DNA of 64,000 nt from SSF53 sp036170535 (GCA_036170535.1 JAVHPJ010000033.1:1-64000), one strand, 5' to 3'; positions 40,721 to 52,300 are shown, counted from the stretch's first letter. Notes: a model not told the origin generated them from the letters alone. Program-made: numbers and translations.

Positions 40721-43700
40721 CTATTTGAGCAAGTCCCGCCGAAACCAGCGTTTCCAATAAAAAGTGTCCGCATACATATCCGCTGCGCTTTCAATTGTAT
40801 AAGACTTTCCGATTCCATACGGATCGTCAAAGAGCGCTCGTTCATTGTTCACATCCAAATCCGTTTGAGTTTCGTAGTCGCTTGAAGGGCCGGCGCGCTC
40901 TGCGCTTTCATTGTCTCGATTAAACTGGTATACGTGAAACAATTCGTGCGCAATAATCTGAGAACGTAGCCGAAAGAATTCTGCGCTATCCCCACGACTC
41001 CCACTATGCGCGGATTCATTTATCGAGAAATCCAATATTGTATCGTTGGCTGCAAATTGCACCTTCGCAATCGCATCTGTAAAGACGCTCAGCCAACTCA
41101 ATCCGCCAAAGACATCGGCATCATCCACATAACGTCCCGACTGGCCGTTTCGAATAAGATCTGCACGCACACTCTCGCGGTCGAACGGTGTGATTTCGGC
41201 AGTTCCATGTCCTTGAGCCATTGCTATATCGCGACTATTGTCCATGAGCTGGATTACACGCTCATCAACTGCATCAGACGTAAGGCGGGGCCCCAGCTCG
41301 CTATAATGCAAATGCAGGTCATAGAGCGCCCTTTCGTGCTGTGCGAGGCTTCCGTAGTTCGTGTTCAAATAAGAAAGAGCATCCGTTCGAGTCTCTACGT
41401 GCCCGCTCTTCAGATCTTCCATAGCCGACTCAAAACTTGTTGGCGCTCCAAATTCCAGAAAGTGTGCAATGTAGTCAATTGCAGTTGAGAATACACCAGC
41501 ATCATAGTGCGACTCTGTGGCATTTCGAACACGAATTTCTTGCTCACTCATTCCTTTGTCCGCGTCGAGAGCCAGCTCTTGTTGGCCGGATTCAGAATTA
41601 TCCGATGCCCGCCCCTCGCCTCCGGCCCCGCCCCCGCCCCCGCTGCCGTACGCGAGCATCGTGTCGCCCTCGAGCGCCTCTTCTCCATCTGCACGCGGAC
41701 TGATGGCGGGAGGCGCCGGGATCGGCGCCGGCCTTCCAAATTGTTCCACGCGACACCAGAAGCCGCATTTTTTGTCTTCTTCCGGTTGTTCGGGCGCTTT
41801 TTCGTCTGGCTGATGCGGCTCGGGATCTAAACCGGGAGCATAGCCTTGGGCCAATAGGATCTCCTCTTCCGCAGCGCCGTCATTATCATTAAACGATGTC
41901 AATCGATCCAGAAACTTCAAGAAGTCTTCTCCCCAATTGCGAACCTCCTCTGGAGTGACCCCTGAACTTGGATTACGTTTGTCGCAACGGCCAAACTCAT
42001 CTCTGCCGTTGCGCTCGCAATTGAGCATTTCGTCCATCCATGTCGGCGGCGCCTGGGGTTTCGTAAGCTGGTCAATCGCGTCGCCGCCTCCATCGGAAGG
42101 CTGCGTATAGTTGGGCTTACCGTCTTCGCTGGCAGGTTGGTTAGACTCCCCGATGTTTGTTTGCCCGGTTATCGTATATGGCGTCGGGCCATTCGCATCG
42201 AACGGTATGTAGCCGTAGAAGACGCCCGCACGTACCCGCAAATAGGGTTTGCCGTTAATCATGAGGGGTTTGGTGGAGAGGATCTCAATCACAGTGCCGG
42301 GCTGGAGAGTCTGCTGCAACCCGTACAGGCCCGAGAACGCCACTGGTGCGCTCACTTTTGCCGGTAAGCCCGGGGCTGTTTGCTCGAAGTTGTAGTTATG
42401 CACCAGAACATCGCGTTCAGTTACGAAGTAGGTGTGCGTACCATCCACTTCCAGGTTGTACACAAGATCATCCCGCCGGATTTTGCGAATCGCCGCGAGG
42501 ACGAGGCCTCCGCGAGCAGCCAGCCCCGCAGAGGCGGCCAGATTGGACTGCGCAAGCGCGCCGGAATTTGCGGCGCCGAAAACTGCCCGGATTAGATCAT
42601 CGCGCTCCGCGCGCGCCGCAATCAGGTCGCGCGTGTGCGAAATGTCGCCCGCGCGTAGATCTTTCACCTGCACCCAGCCGCGACCTTCAACATAGAACGG
42701 ATGGTTCCAGGTCGTCTGGACTCGGGAGCCGTCGGCGTAACGTAGTTCAAAAATCAAATTTGTCTTATGAACGAAAGTCTCCGTGACGACTCGATTTTCC
42801 AGAGCGCCGCTCGACTCGTTCCAGCTCAGCACTGTTTCGCCGATTTCTATTTTTTCGATGGGCTTGTACCAGTGTCCGCCCGATCGATACGCGCCCGACA
42901 CGCCCGCTGCAACGCGCACAGGAGTGCCCGCAACGAAACAGGTATTCACCACGTATTGTCCGGTGTCCGAGTCGATGTAACCGTTTCGGTCGCTGTAACT
43001 GCCGGCCAGAAAGTTCCAAGCGTCGCCAAATGCGCCGGTCAGAATATCGAGGCCTTCGCGGGTATCGCCTGTGCGGACATAGTCCGGCAATTGGCCGACT
43101 AGTTGTTTCGCCTTCAGCAAATCGTGCAGCGCTTTCGGATCCTCCAGGTATTGCCCGATCTGATCGGGGCGAATCGTTCCCTCGTTGGCCAGGCGCTGGA
43201 GTAGTTCCACCTGCGCACCCATGCTTTCCGTATTGTAGCGTTCATCCAGCGCCGCGAGTTTTTCCAGATCGGCCTGCTCCGCAGGAGTCATGCCGGTCTC
43301 GGCGGCGTAGTCGAGCAACTCCGCCTGAACCAGGGCTTCAAATCTATCGCCCTGCATTTCCGGATAGCGGCGCCGCAAATCATCCCGGATCGCCTCGTAG
43401 TCGGCCAGAGTCTCCGGATCCATCTGCGCACGCTGAGCGGCCTGCGCCCGCAAGTGGGCTTCGCGACTCTTTTCTTCCGACCGAAACTCTGAATCGATTC
43501 GCGCGGCAGTACTCGCGCTCTGGAAGTTACCGTTCGCGTCATAACTGAACGTGGTTGTGTTGGTCGGGGTGAGTTCCGAAAGACCCGCGCGCAACGAATC
43601 TTCCCACTTCACAGCGCTTTCCAGGCTCACGCTGAACGAGCCGTTACGATTCAGAGTCAGACCCGCCCCGGGAGCGTAAGAGAACTGCTGGCCGACCTCA

Positions 43701-46700
43701 TCGCCGGCTTTTTTCATCAGGCTGGCCTGCACGCCCAGTTGCAGCTGCGACCATTCGCCGTCCGCACCAATGCGCAGCGAGCCGCGCCCGGCGACTGTAT
43801 CGTTGCCCACACGACCGCCGAGCGTGGCGCCGGTAAAGCGGCCGTTCCGATCAAAACCTCCGCTCAAGGTCGCGCCAGCGGCGCCGCCGCCTGTAGCGCC
43901 GCTGAAATAGGTTCCGTCGTATTGTCCGGCGCGGTTGATGCGCAGGCCTATCTCGCCGCTCAAGCCCGTCGCAGGCGGCTGTTGACGCGAATCGTTGTTC
44001 AGTGCAAGTCCCACGCGCGCACCTTCAAAGCCGCGCTCCTTGCTGAATTCCGCGTTGGCGGTGAGTTTTGCATTTTCGCTGAGCTTGTAGTCTACGCCGG
44101 CGCTGCCGCCCGTATACCCTTTGCGTTGATTGAAGTCGAGCGTCACGCCCGCCTGCAGGTTACCGTAACTTTTTCCCAGCGTTACGCTGGTTCCAAAACC
44201 TTCTTCCGCAGAATAGCTGAGGCCGACATCAACCGCACCTTCTGTGTAGGCGCGCGTCGCGCCGCTCACTGCGCCGCCGAGCAGGCCGGCCAGAACCGCC
44301 TGACCGCGTTCGTCTTTTTCCGCAGTCTGATAGCTTCCGTAGGCTTGCTTCGAGGCGGTGTAAGCGATGTACGCGGCGGTGCCGACGCCGGGAAACGCGG
44401 CCGCCGCGGCGCCGCCCGCCATTTCCGCTACGCTGAGTGCGAGCGCCGTGTCTTCGTCGTACTGGGCGGTTCGCCACACCATCGTGAGTCCGCCGGTCGC
44501 GTAATCTTCGCTGCGCATCTTTTGCGCATCGCGCAGATTCTGTTCCTTGCGCCAGTCGCGGAACTTCTGCTGCATGTTAGCAGCCATCATGTTGCAGGCC
44601 TGGACCTCGTCGCGCGGCTTTGAACCGCAGTCCATCTCGGTGACAACGCCCTCGATAATCAGTTCGTCGGTGGTCTCTTTCCAGACCTGCTTCATGTCTG
44701 CGCCGTCCACGACGCCCTTGATGAGCGAAACGGGCAGGTTACTGGAAGCGGCGAGCGATTTGTAGGCTTCCTCCTCCATACGGGCGGCGAGCCCCTGTTC
44801 GAGTTGGGCGTGCAGATCCGCATCGCCCTGTAACATCTTGATCAAGGTTGAGGGACCCTGCATGGCGGTACTCAGGCCGTCCATAAGCGTCGTCTTTAAA
44901 CCGCCGACGATGCTCTTTGAGCCGAACTGTTTCCACTCATCGCCTTCGATTACATGACTTTCCGTAACGCCGCGTCCTTCCTGCCAGTCGGCGCTCAGGA
45001 GCGTGGGCCCCATGCCCAACGGCATGCCAATGCTTGCCGACGCGCTGAGACCGCGGTCCGTCACCTCGAGATCGATGTTTGCGCCGTACCCGCCGCCGAG
45101 AGTGTTAAAGCTTCCTTCCGCGAGCTCCGCGAGCATTTTGCCGCCCACGGGAACGCCCTCGCGATGCATACGATACACTGATTGCATCGAATTGAGTACG
45201 GGAAAGACCTTGCCCCCGACCTCCGTTACGCCCTGGGCGTCGAGTTCGCGCATTACGTAGGTTGCGCCGAGTGTAGCGTAGTCTTCGTTATGAAATGTGC
45301 GCGCTTCGGCCAACGCGGCTTTTTTATCTTCGCGTGCGCGCAGGCCCTGCACGGTCTGCTTCAAGAGCGCCTGCATTGCCGGATCGTCCACGCGCTTTTC
45401 GATCTCGTCCATGACGAGTTCCTGCGTGGTGTCCTTCCACGCGGTCTTCATATCTTTGCCGTCCGCAAGTCCGCGCACGAGCGTCTCCGGCCAGCCGAGC
45501 GCCGCCGCGCCTTCGGAGATCATTTCATTGCGCAGGTCGGTTGCAACGTACGTGTCCAGAGCGTCCTGGATGCGCATGCCGCCTACTAAGTTGCGCGTGA
45601 ACGAGGCGGGGATTCCCAGGGCTTCCGAGATCTGACTGGAAAAACGATTCTGGATCTCCTGCTGCATGGCCGCTTCCACGCCTATGCCGCCCGTGAACAT
45701 CGCCATGCCGACGGACTTCAGAAACCCGCCCAGACTGTTCGCTTCGCGTTTCTTTTTGGCGGCTGCGGCGCCGGCCATGGATTCCGAACGATTCGTTACA
45801 AAGCGTTGTTCCTGCAGGGAACTGTAGGAAAACGCATCCATGAGTTGGGCCTGACTGGCCTTGAAGTAGGCGGCGATATCCTTTGCCGCGTCTTGACGAG
45901 CGGCGCTGAAGTCGTCCAGGACCTGGCGCGTATCCCACTGTTCAAAAAGATTGCCCGTCTTGGGCGCGGCGATCGTCGGCGCGGGCGTAAACTCCACCAC
46001 CTGCGTGGTCATATCCGCCTGGTAATCGCCCAGGCCGGTTCCGTCGCCGCCGCTTTGCGTGGCGCGACCGCTGTAAATCTGGCGCGTGGCGCGCACGGCG
46101 CCGTTGGGCAGCGTCTCCACTACAAAACCGCCCAGTTTTTCCGTAATTTCTTTGCCCGTTGCGGGATCTATGCGACCCGTCAGGCGCTCGACGCCGCTGT
46201 CCAGGCTGCTCAGCATCTCCACCTGGGAATCAAGAATTGATTGCTGCTGCGCGCGGATTTCATCGTCGAGCGTGCGCGCGAGCGTAAACTGTTGAAGGCC
46301 GAGCGCGGTCTGGCCAAAGGCCTGATTGACTTTCGCGAGGGCGGAGTAGTCGAGCGGAGTCGAGGCCAGGTTGTTTTGAAACTGCGCCGCGCCGGCCAGA
46401 CTGTTTTGAAATTGTTGCAGTTGATTTTGAATCGCGGCGCCCGGGCCGTTGCGATCCGGTCCCGCCGGCGGCGTTGTCGCGGCGGCGCCCGACGCCGTGA
46501 GTGCGGCGCTCTCGCGCTCAATTGTTCTCCACTGACGCACGCCGGCGCGATAGTCGGCGTCCATTTCTCCCAACCAGCGCGAACGATCGGTTAAGAGCGC
46601 CGTCCGGGTCGCCTCGTACTGTGCATCCGCATCGGCGCTTTTTTGAGCGGCTTCCGCGCGCCAGGCGGCGTAGTTCGCCTCGAAGCTTGCCGTTTGAGCC

Positions 46701-48400
46701 TCCCAGTTCTGGATCGCCGGCAACAGCTCCAGCCGCCAGCGATCCATCACGGGATCAATATCGTTCACGTAACCTTGCCAGGTTTGCTCGTTGTCAAAGG
46801 CCTTTTCGTCGAACCAATGGAAGCGCACTTTTAAGCGGAAAAACTGTTCCGCGCGCGTCGTGGTGTGATAACAGTGACCTTGATGGCAGCCGACGTTGCT
46901 GGTGGTGAAAACCTCCTCGTACATCGGATACAGGCAGGAGTTGCCGCAATTCGTGTGGTACATCGAACGATAGTAGCACAGGCCGAAGAGTTGCCGGTTC
47001 TGGCCGGTGGCGCCGTGACCGCCGCGCCCCTCGCCGCAGAGATCCACATCCGAGATGGACGTGACCTGACCGATGAGTCCGGCGGCGGAGCGAATATAAC
47101 TCTTCAGCGGATCTTGCGAGGCGCCGCCGGAATTGGCATAACTCATAAACGAACTCAGCGCGCTGTTGCCATAGATCGCGCCCCAGTCGCGCAGGCCGCT
47201 GCGCGCCGAGATGTTGTGCGGATCCCAGAACCAGGCGTCATTGCCCGTACTGTAATTCACGTACGGCGACGCGCCGCCATGGGGAGAGATCTCCGTCGCA
47301 TGTCCGCCGTTGCCCACCCAGTCGGCGTCGCCCTCTTTACGATCCGTCCAGTACTGGCGGCGCTGACCGGCCAGACTGTGCTGGAGTTCGACAAACTCCG
47401 TCATGAGCTGCGTAATTTCCGACAGGGGCGCGTCCGTGTTCAACTTGTCTTGAATCGAATCCAGAAACGTCTTCAGTTCAAGTCCCGCGCCGTTTAATTG
47501 ATTCGGATTGATCGTGCAAATGTTGGTCGCCGGATCGCACGTTTCCTGGTGAAAGAGTCCGTTCGACGCCAGATAGGCCGACAAATCCGTCACGGTGGAT
47601 GCGATATTGTTCCGGACGGTTTCTTCGTAGGCTTGAATCTGCAAGCGATGCTGTTCAAACTCGGCTTCGCGCTGCGCCAGCTCCGCCAGAAACGCTTCGT
47701 GATCCAGCTGTACCTTACTCAGGGCGTCGCCGTATTCCGCCATGCCCTGCCGCACGCTCTCTTCAAAATCGTCGCGCCACGTCTCGCGCTGGCGGGCCAG
47801 TTCCGGACTCAGATTCGCCGGCGCCTCTTCCAGTGTATCGCGCGCGGTGTTCAAATTAGCGCGCGAATCCTGATTGGCGCCGGTGCTAATAGACGCCGCC
47901 AGGTTTTCCATGAACGGATCGCGCTGGCTTTGTATGCTGAGTTCAGCCGCGAGTTCCCAATCGTTGCGTGCGGCCTGTTTTTGAAGTTGGAATTCTCTGA
48001 GCAGATAGTCGCGATACTCGTTCACCGAGTTAAATTGATCCTGGGTATTGACTGCGTTTACGTGAGCGGCGATCTGCGCATCGAGATAGTTTTCCCACTG
48101 CGCCGCCAGAGCGGCGCGCCCCTGAGCGACGATCCACTCCCAGCCGGTTTCCGATCCAGCGCCGCGCGCGACAGCGAAGTACGGGTCCAGATCCTGGCTT
48201 TGAAAGGCCGGCCGATCCAGCGCCGGCACAGGAACCGATTGCGACCAGCCGACGCCAGGGAAGACGGAAGCGTATAAGCCTAAAACCAATGCGCCGGCCG
48301 TCGCAGCGCGCGCGCGCGCGAAATTTCCGGATGCGCGGCCCGGACCGCTGCGCAAAGCGCGACCCATATTAGTGCAGGCATGTTTGCGTTTCGAGGACAT
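40721..48400 (-). CDS. Giant HINT-containing protein with C-terminal zincin tip
   Basis: A 2559-residue protein with an extended signal-like N-terminus (cleavage near VGWSQS). The first ~1800 residues are a long helical and glycine-rich scaffold resembling the very large Leptospira TIGR04388 family. It has internal repeats (LVRGLADGKDMKTAWKDTT and LIKGVVDGADMKQVWKETT; EDYATLGATYVM and EDYATGGLTMVW). Residues 1821-2002 are a HINT domain, from NTCFVAGTPV to VLVHNY; the residue after His-Asn is Tyr, so autocleavage is likelier than splicing. The tip has IIAHELFHVYQFNRD (HExxH at 2485-2489) and a downstream ESAADMYAD (Glu2537), the ligand pattern of a zinc metallopeptidase. This is the architecture of a polymorphic toxin. 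A possible -35 TTGACT lies upstream. Confidence 0.8.
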   Translation of the reverse strand: MSSKRKHACTNMGRALRSGPGRASGNFARARAATAGALVLGLYASVFPGVGWSQSVPVPALDRPAFQSQDLDPYFAVARGAGSETGWEWIVAQGRAALAAQWENYLDAQIAAHVNAVNTQDQFNSVNEYRDYLLREFQLQKQAARNDWELAAELSIQSQRDPFMENLAASISTGANQDSRANLNTARDTLEEAPANLSPELARQRETWRDDFEESVRQGMAEYGDALSKVQLDHEAFLAELAQREAEFEQHRLQIQAYEETVRNNIASTVTDLSAYLASNGLFHQETCDPATNICTINPNQLNGAGLELKTFLDSIQDKLNTDAPLSEITQLMTEFVELQHSLAGQRRQYWTDRKEGDADWVGNGGHATEISPHGGASPYVNYSTGNDAWFWDPHNISARSGLRDWGAIYGNSALSSFMSYANSGGASQDPLKSYIRSAAGLIGQVTSISDVDLCGEGRGGHGATGQNRQLFGLCYYRSMYHTNCGNSCLYPMYEEVFTTSNVGCHQGHCYHTTTRAEQFFRLKVRFHWFDEKAFDNEQTWQGYVNDIDPVMDRWRLELLPAIQNWEAQTASFEANYAAWRAEAAQKSADADAQYEATRTALLTDRSRWLGEMDADYRAGVRQWRTIERESAALTASGAAATTPPAGPDRNGPGAAIQNQLQQFQNSLAGAAQFQNNLASTPLDYSALAKVNQAFGQTALGLQQFTLARTLDDEIRAQQQSILDSQVEMLSSLDSGVERLTGRIDPATGKEITEKLGGFVVETLPNGAVRATRQIYSGRATQSGGDGTGLGDYQADMTTQVVEFTPAPTIAAPKTGNLFEQWDTRQVLDDFSAARQDAAKDIAAYFKASQAQLMDAFSYSSLQEQRFVTNRSESMAGAAAAKKKREANSLGGFLKSVGMAMFTGGIGVEAAMQQEIQNRFSSQISEALGIPASFTRNLVGGMRIQDALDTYVATDLRNEMISEGAAALGWPETLVRGLADGKDMKTAWKDTTQELVMDEIEKRVDDPAMQALLKQTVQGLRAREDKKAALAEARTFHNEDYATLGATYVMRELDAQGVTEVGGKVFPVLNSMQSVYRMHREGVPVGGKMLAELAEGSFNTLGGGYGANIDLEVTDRGLSASASIGMPLGMGPTLLSADWQEGRGVTESHVIEGDEWKQFGSKSIVGGLKTTLMDGLSTAMQGPSTLIKMLQGDADLHAQLEQGLAARMEEEAYKSLAASSNLPVSLIKGVVDGADMKQVWKETTDELIIEGVVTEMDCGSKPRDEVQACNMMAANMQQKFRDWRKEQNLRDAQKMRSEDYATGGLTMVWRTAQYDEDTALALSVAEMAGGAAAAAFPGVGTAAYIAYTASKQAYGSYQTAEKDERGQAVLAGLLGGAVSGATRAYTEGAVDVGLSYSAEEGFGTSVTLGKSYGNLQAGVTLDFNQRKGYTGGSAGVDYKLSENAKLTANAEFSKERGFEGARVGLALNNDSRQQPPATGLSGEIGLRINRAGQYDGTYFSGATGGGAAGATLSGGFDRNGRFTGATLGGRVGNDTVAGRGSLRIGADGEWSQLQLGVQASLMKKAGDEVGQQFSYAPGAGLTLNRNGSFSVSLESAVKWEDSLRAGLSELTPTNTTTFSYDANGNFQSASTAARIDSEFRSEEKSREAHLRAQAAQRAQMDPETLADYEAIRDDLRRRYPEMQGDRFEALVQAELLDYAAETGMTPAEQADLEKLAALDERYNTESMGAQVELLQRLANEGTIRPDQIGQYLEDPKALHDLLKAKQLVGQLPDYVRTGDTREGLDILTGAFGDAWNFLAGSYSDRNGYIDSDTGQYVVNTCFVAGTPVRVAAGVSGAYRSGGHWYKPIEKIEIGETVLSWNESSGALENRVVTETFVHKTNLIFELRYADGSRVQTTWNHPFYVEGRGWVQVKDLRAGDISHTRDLIAARAERDDLIRAVFGAANSGALAQSNLAASAGLAARGGLVLAAIRKIRRDDLVYNLEVDGTHTYFVTERDVLVHNYNFEQTAPGLPAKVSAPVAFSGLYGLQQTLQPGTVIEILSTKPLMINGKPYLRVRAGVFYGYIPFDANGPTPYTITGQTNIGESNQPASEDGKPNYTQPSDGGGDAIDQLTKPQAPPTWMDEMLNCERNGRDEFGRCDKRNPSSGVTPEEVRNWGEDFLKFLDRLTSFNDNDGAAEEEILLAQGYAPGLDPEPHQPDEKAPEQPEEDKKCGFWCRVEQFGRPAPIPAPPAISPRADGEEALEGDTMLAYGSGGGGGAGGEGRASDNSESGQQELALDADKGMSEQEIRVRNATESHYDAGVFSTAIDYIAHFLEFGAPTSFESAMEDLKSGHVETRTDALSYLNTNYGSLAQHERALYDLHLHYSELGPRLTSDAVDERVIQLMDNSRDIAMAQGHGTAEITPFDRESVRADLIRNGQSGRYVDDADVFGGLSWLSVFTDAIAKVQFAANDTILDFSINESAHSGSRGDSAEFFRLRSQIIAHELFHVYQFNRDNESAERAGPSSDYETQTDLDVNNERALFDDPYGIGKSYTIESAADMYADTFYWKRWFRRDLLK

Positions 48401-48472
48401 AAGCTGTTCCTGCGCGAAAGTCCGCGCGATCGAGGGCGCGAAACTGGCGCGCTGGTTCGCTACAATAATTGT

Positions 48473-48501
48473 GATAGACGACTTTTATCATTTTGAGTCA
48501 A
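48473..48501 (-). promoter_or_regulatory. Possible promoter of the giant HINT gene
   Basis: On the minus strand, TTGACT (plus 48496-48501), a 17-base spacer and TCTATC (48473-48478) form a weak sigma-70-like pair, 73 bases before the ATG. The -35 is good; the -10 matches the consensus at three of six positions. It lies in the AT-rich 220-base space between the giant gene and the divergent TPR gene. Confidence 0.3.
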
Positions 48502-48620
48502 GAGTTTATGCAACATTGCGCTTATAAATTGATTTCTGTTTCGCTGCTTGCGTCTCACCAGAACATAGTAAGCGGCGTACGCATCCCTTCGCAACCGAGT
48601 CAACCGCAGGAGCGAAACTT

Positions 48621-49361
48621 GTGAACTTTACATCTTCGATGGATCTTCAGCGTAGTGCGCGGCCGCCCACGACGCGCCCGGGATTTCGCATAAGCGCCGC
48701 GTTCATGCTCACACTGCTACTGCTTGCTGCAGCATGCAATGCGTGCTCGCAAGCGGAGGAACGCGCCGCACAGGAATACGCAAAAGCGGTCGAACGCTTT
48801 AATGCCAATGATCTCGATGGAGCGCAGCGCGCGCTCAAGATTGTGCTGGAAGCGGACCCCGATTCCGCGCCCGCGCACGTAATGCAGGGGAAAATTCACT
48901 TTTACCGCCAGAACTACCAAGACGCCGCAGCGAGCTTTCAACGCGCAGCAAATAGCAATCCCGACCACATTGACGCCATGTTCTGGCAAGCGCGCACGCG
49001 CATGATGAAAAATGAAGACGAGGCGGACGAGCAGGCCCTGCAGATTCTGGAACGCGTTATCAGCCTCGACAGCGCGCACATCGAAGCGTGGTATGCAAAA
49101 GGTCTGCTGCACCAGAAACGCGGGCAGATGGACGCCGCGATTGCGGCCTACAAATCCGGACTACAGAATTCCGGCAAGATCGCGCTAATCTACCTGCAAC
49201 TGGGGTCGGTGTATCATAAGGCGAGTCTCCCGAGCGAGGCCGAGCGCTATTTTGAACGCGCCCTGGCGCTGAGCTCCGATCCGGATTTACGCGCGTATGT
49301 AGAAGCGATTCGCAACGATGCGCGGACGCCCTCAGTCGGACCGGAAGCCGCGCCAAGATAA
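48621..49361 (+). CDS. TPR-repeat lipoprotein
   Basis: A 246-residue protein. Its signal segment ends in LLLAAAC, a lipobox, followed by about five TPRs (YAKAVERFNANDLDGAQRAL, APAHVMQGKIHFYRQNYQDA, IEAWYAKGLLHQKRGQMDA, ALIYLQLGSVYHKASLPSEA). It begins with GTG at 48621 behind CAGGAGCG. It resembles the partial TPR lipoprotein at the window end. Its last 30 bases overlap the 3' end of the convergent RND gene. Function unknown; the divergent giant gene shares the upstream spacer. Confidence 0.8.
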   Translation: MNFTSSMDLQRSARPPTTRPGFRISAAFMLTLLLLAAACNACSQAEERAAQEYAKAVERFNANDLDGAQRALKIVLEADPDSAPAHVMQGKIHFYRQNYQDAAASFQRAANSNPDHIDAMFWQARTRMMKNEDEADEQALQILERVISLDSAHIEAWYAKGLLHQKRGQMDAAIAAYKSGLQNSGKIALIYLQLGSVYHKASLPSEAERYFERALALSSDPDLRAYVEAIRNDARTPSVGPEAAPR

Positions 49362-52300
49362 AACGCGCCGGTAAAGTTCGCGCAGCCAACGCCCGAGCGG
49401 GGCGTCCGGCTCCATGGCGCGCGCCAGCTTACGCAGCGCAGCGCGCGCAGATTCGCCAGCACGGGCCGCCAGGCCGGCCAGACGCGCTTCAAATTCCGGC
49501 GAAGCGCGATGAATGAGCGGGCCGGTGAGAACAAAGCCGAGAAACACGGCCGCCGGTCCCAGGGCCGCGCTGCGCAAAAGGGCGCCGCCCTCGCCAAACG
49601 CCGCGGCCAGCGGAACAAAAAATGCGGCGCCGGCGAAACCGCCCATGCGGCAGTTCAAACGGACGTCGGCGGGCGCTATTTGCTGCTTGTGATTCATTGT
49701 AACCAGGGCCAGCGTCGCGGCAACGGAAACCAGGAGACCCAACAAAGCCGCCGCGCTGAGCGAGGTTCCGGTCAGCGCCAGGAGCGCCAGCCCCGGCGCC
49801 GCGAGCACCGGAAGAAAGACGGTTTGCGCCAGCGCAATTCGCAGCGATTCGTAGACGGCGGCCAGCAACATGCAGACCAGCGCCGCGCCGGCCAGCAGCA
49901 GTCCCAGCAGTCGTCGTTCCGCCGACAGAGCGCGCCGGGCTTCATGGCCGAACTGTATGCGATAGTTGTCCGGCAGTTGAATGGCGTTGCGCACCTCGTC
50001 AATGCGCTCGATCGATTCGACGGGACTCAGTTCGTCCAGCCGCAGCGAAAAGGACAGCGAACGCTTGCGATCCGTGCGAAAAATGCGCACCGGCGTTTCG
50101 GAGTCGCGCATCTCGGAAAGTTCCAGAGCGGCGACAAAGTCGTCGCTGGCCGATTTTGCAGTAAATCCCCCCAGCGCTTCCAGGGAACGGCGAAACTGGT
50201 CGCTGTAACGGATACGGATGTCGTACTCGCGTCGAGCGTCCACGTAACGCGTGCTGATTCCGCCCTGCACAGCGAAGCGAATATTCGACCCCACGCTTTC
50301 GGCGCTCAGACCCGCGTCGACGACCTTCTGACGATCCAGCACCAGCAGCCGCTCCGTGCGCGGCGGTTTGAAGTGATAAATCACCTCCGTCACGCCTTGC
50401 GTCTGCTCCATTTGTTTTGAGGTTTCCTGGACGATGCGGCGCAATTCCTTGAGATCCTCGCCCAGAATTTCCACCGTGACGCCGCGCAGCGTTTTCACTT
50501 CGTCCGGTCGGTTAATAAATATGCTCGCCGGCGCAGCGCTGCCGATCACGCGCTTTAAATCGCGAATTAAGTCATCGTCCGCTTCCTCCCCGTCTTGCAG
50601 CTCGACGCGCAGCGAGCCGCGCGATGCGTCGACGCGACTGATCACCCGTTTGACTCGCGCATCCGTCGCCAGTTTTTCTTCCACTTTGCGCGACGCCTCA
50701 TTGGCGCTTTCGAAACTTGCGCCGGAGGGCAATTCCACGCTGACATCCAGACGCTCTTCTTCCAGCGCGCCGGAGACGGACTTGTCAATTTGGAAGAGCA
50801 GCACGAGGCCGACGATGAACAGCAATGTCGCCGCCATCCAGGGCTTATAATGCTGCTTTGCGAAATTGCGCGCGCGATGCAGCGCGAGGCGCACCATCAC
50901 GCGGGCGCCGGACCTGCGATAATACTCGACCAGCGGCGCCGGTTTCGCCATCGCCTCCGGAATCGGTGCGAGTCTCCGCGGCGCCGGCGGCGGCAGACTC
51001 AGCAGCAGGCCGAGCCCGCAAAGCATGGCGACGACCAGACTGATCACCAGCTCAAGATAAATCGTTCGCACCTGCGGATCGCCGGCGATCAGGGGCAGCG
51101 CCAGCATTAATGCGAACATGCCCGCGAGCGCGGAACCGGCCGCGCCGCTCAGTTCGCGCGCATGCACGTCCGCCGCAGCGCCCGCCGCAAGCAAACCCAT
51201 TGCAAGCAGGACTCCGGCGGCGGTGACAAGATTCAGACCGACGCCGGCCAGAAACAAGGGAAAGGCGGCGCACAGCGCAGCGAGCGGGATTGCCCCGCCG
51301 ATCAACAGCGCCGTGCGCACGCTGGCCCCGCGCCGCACATGCCAGAGACAATACGCCGCCAGCGCCGCGGCGAGAAAAAGGGCCCAATTGCGAAAGGCCG
51401 CCGAGACCACGGCGCCCTGATCATACACGACATCGTACGTCCAATCGGCGCCCTGCACTCGCTGCAGCTCGCGCCGTAGTCCGTCCGACAGCCCGAGCAA
51501 GTCGCCGCCGCTGGCCTTGTGCACGTAGATGCTGACGCGATCTTTTCCATCCAGTCGCGCGGCCGAATCCGGTTCACGGTACGCGAAGTTTACGTCCGCC
51601 ACTTGCTCCAGGCGAAAGTGATCCTCCCGGGTGCGAATCGGCAAACTGCGCAGCGACGCAAGCGAGGGAAAGCGCCCGCGCGCGATAATCGCATATTCGC
51701 CGCCGCCTTCGCGCACCCGCCCCAGAAGTTGATTCAAATTTTCATCACGGATCGTCTGGACGATTTCCGCCAGCGAGACGCCGTAGCGTTCGAGCTTTTC
51801 CTTGTCGCACGCGACCACGACTTCCTGCTCCAGTCCGCCGGCGACAATCACTTCGCTCGCGTCATCGAGCGCCTGAAAGCTCTTCTTGATGTCGCGCTCA
51901 GCGATCTCACGCAACGCCGGCAGGTCCAGCGCGGCGCTATCCAGCGTTACAATAAAGACGGGACTTTTTTCCGCATCGTAGGCCTCGACGGAGGGCTTGT
52001 GGGCATCCGCCGGGAATTCCGCAGCCGCGGCGTCAATGCGCTCGCGAATTTCCAGCGAGCGCAGATCCATGTCTTCGCCCGCTTCAAACTGCACCTCAAT
52101 GGTGGAACGGCCGTCTTCCGAATAAGAGAACAGGCGAATCACGCCGCCGATGACGGACAATGAATCCTCGAGCGGACGCGTAATCAGCTTTTCGATGTCT
52201 TCCGGTCCGATGCCCGAGTACTCGGTCCGTATCGTCACGCCCGGGTAGTTTTGATCCGGCAGCAGCGCTACGGGCATGCGCGTCAGCGAGACGACGCCCA

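Noticed and set aside
42395..42940. HINT domain as a protein-splicing intein
   Set aside because: The domain ends in His-Asn but the next residue is Tyr. Splicing needs Cys, Ser or Thr there, so an autocleaving pretoxin HINT domain fits better.
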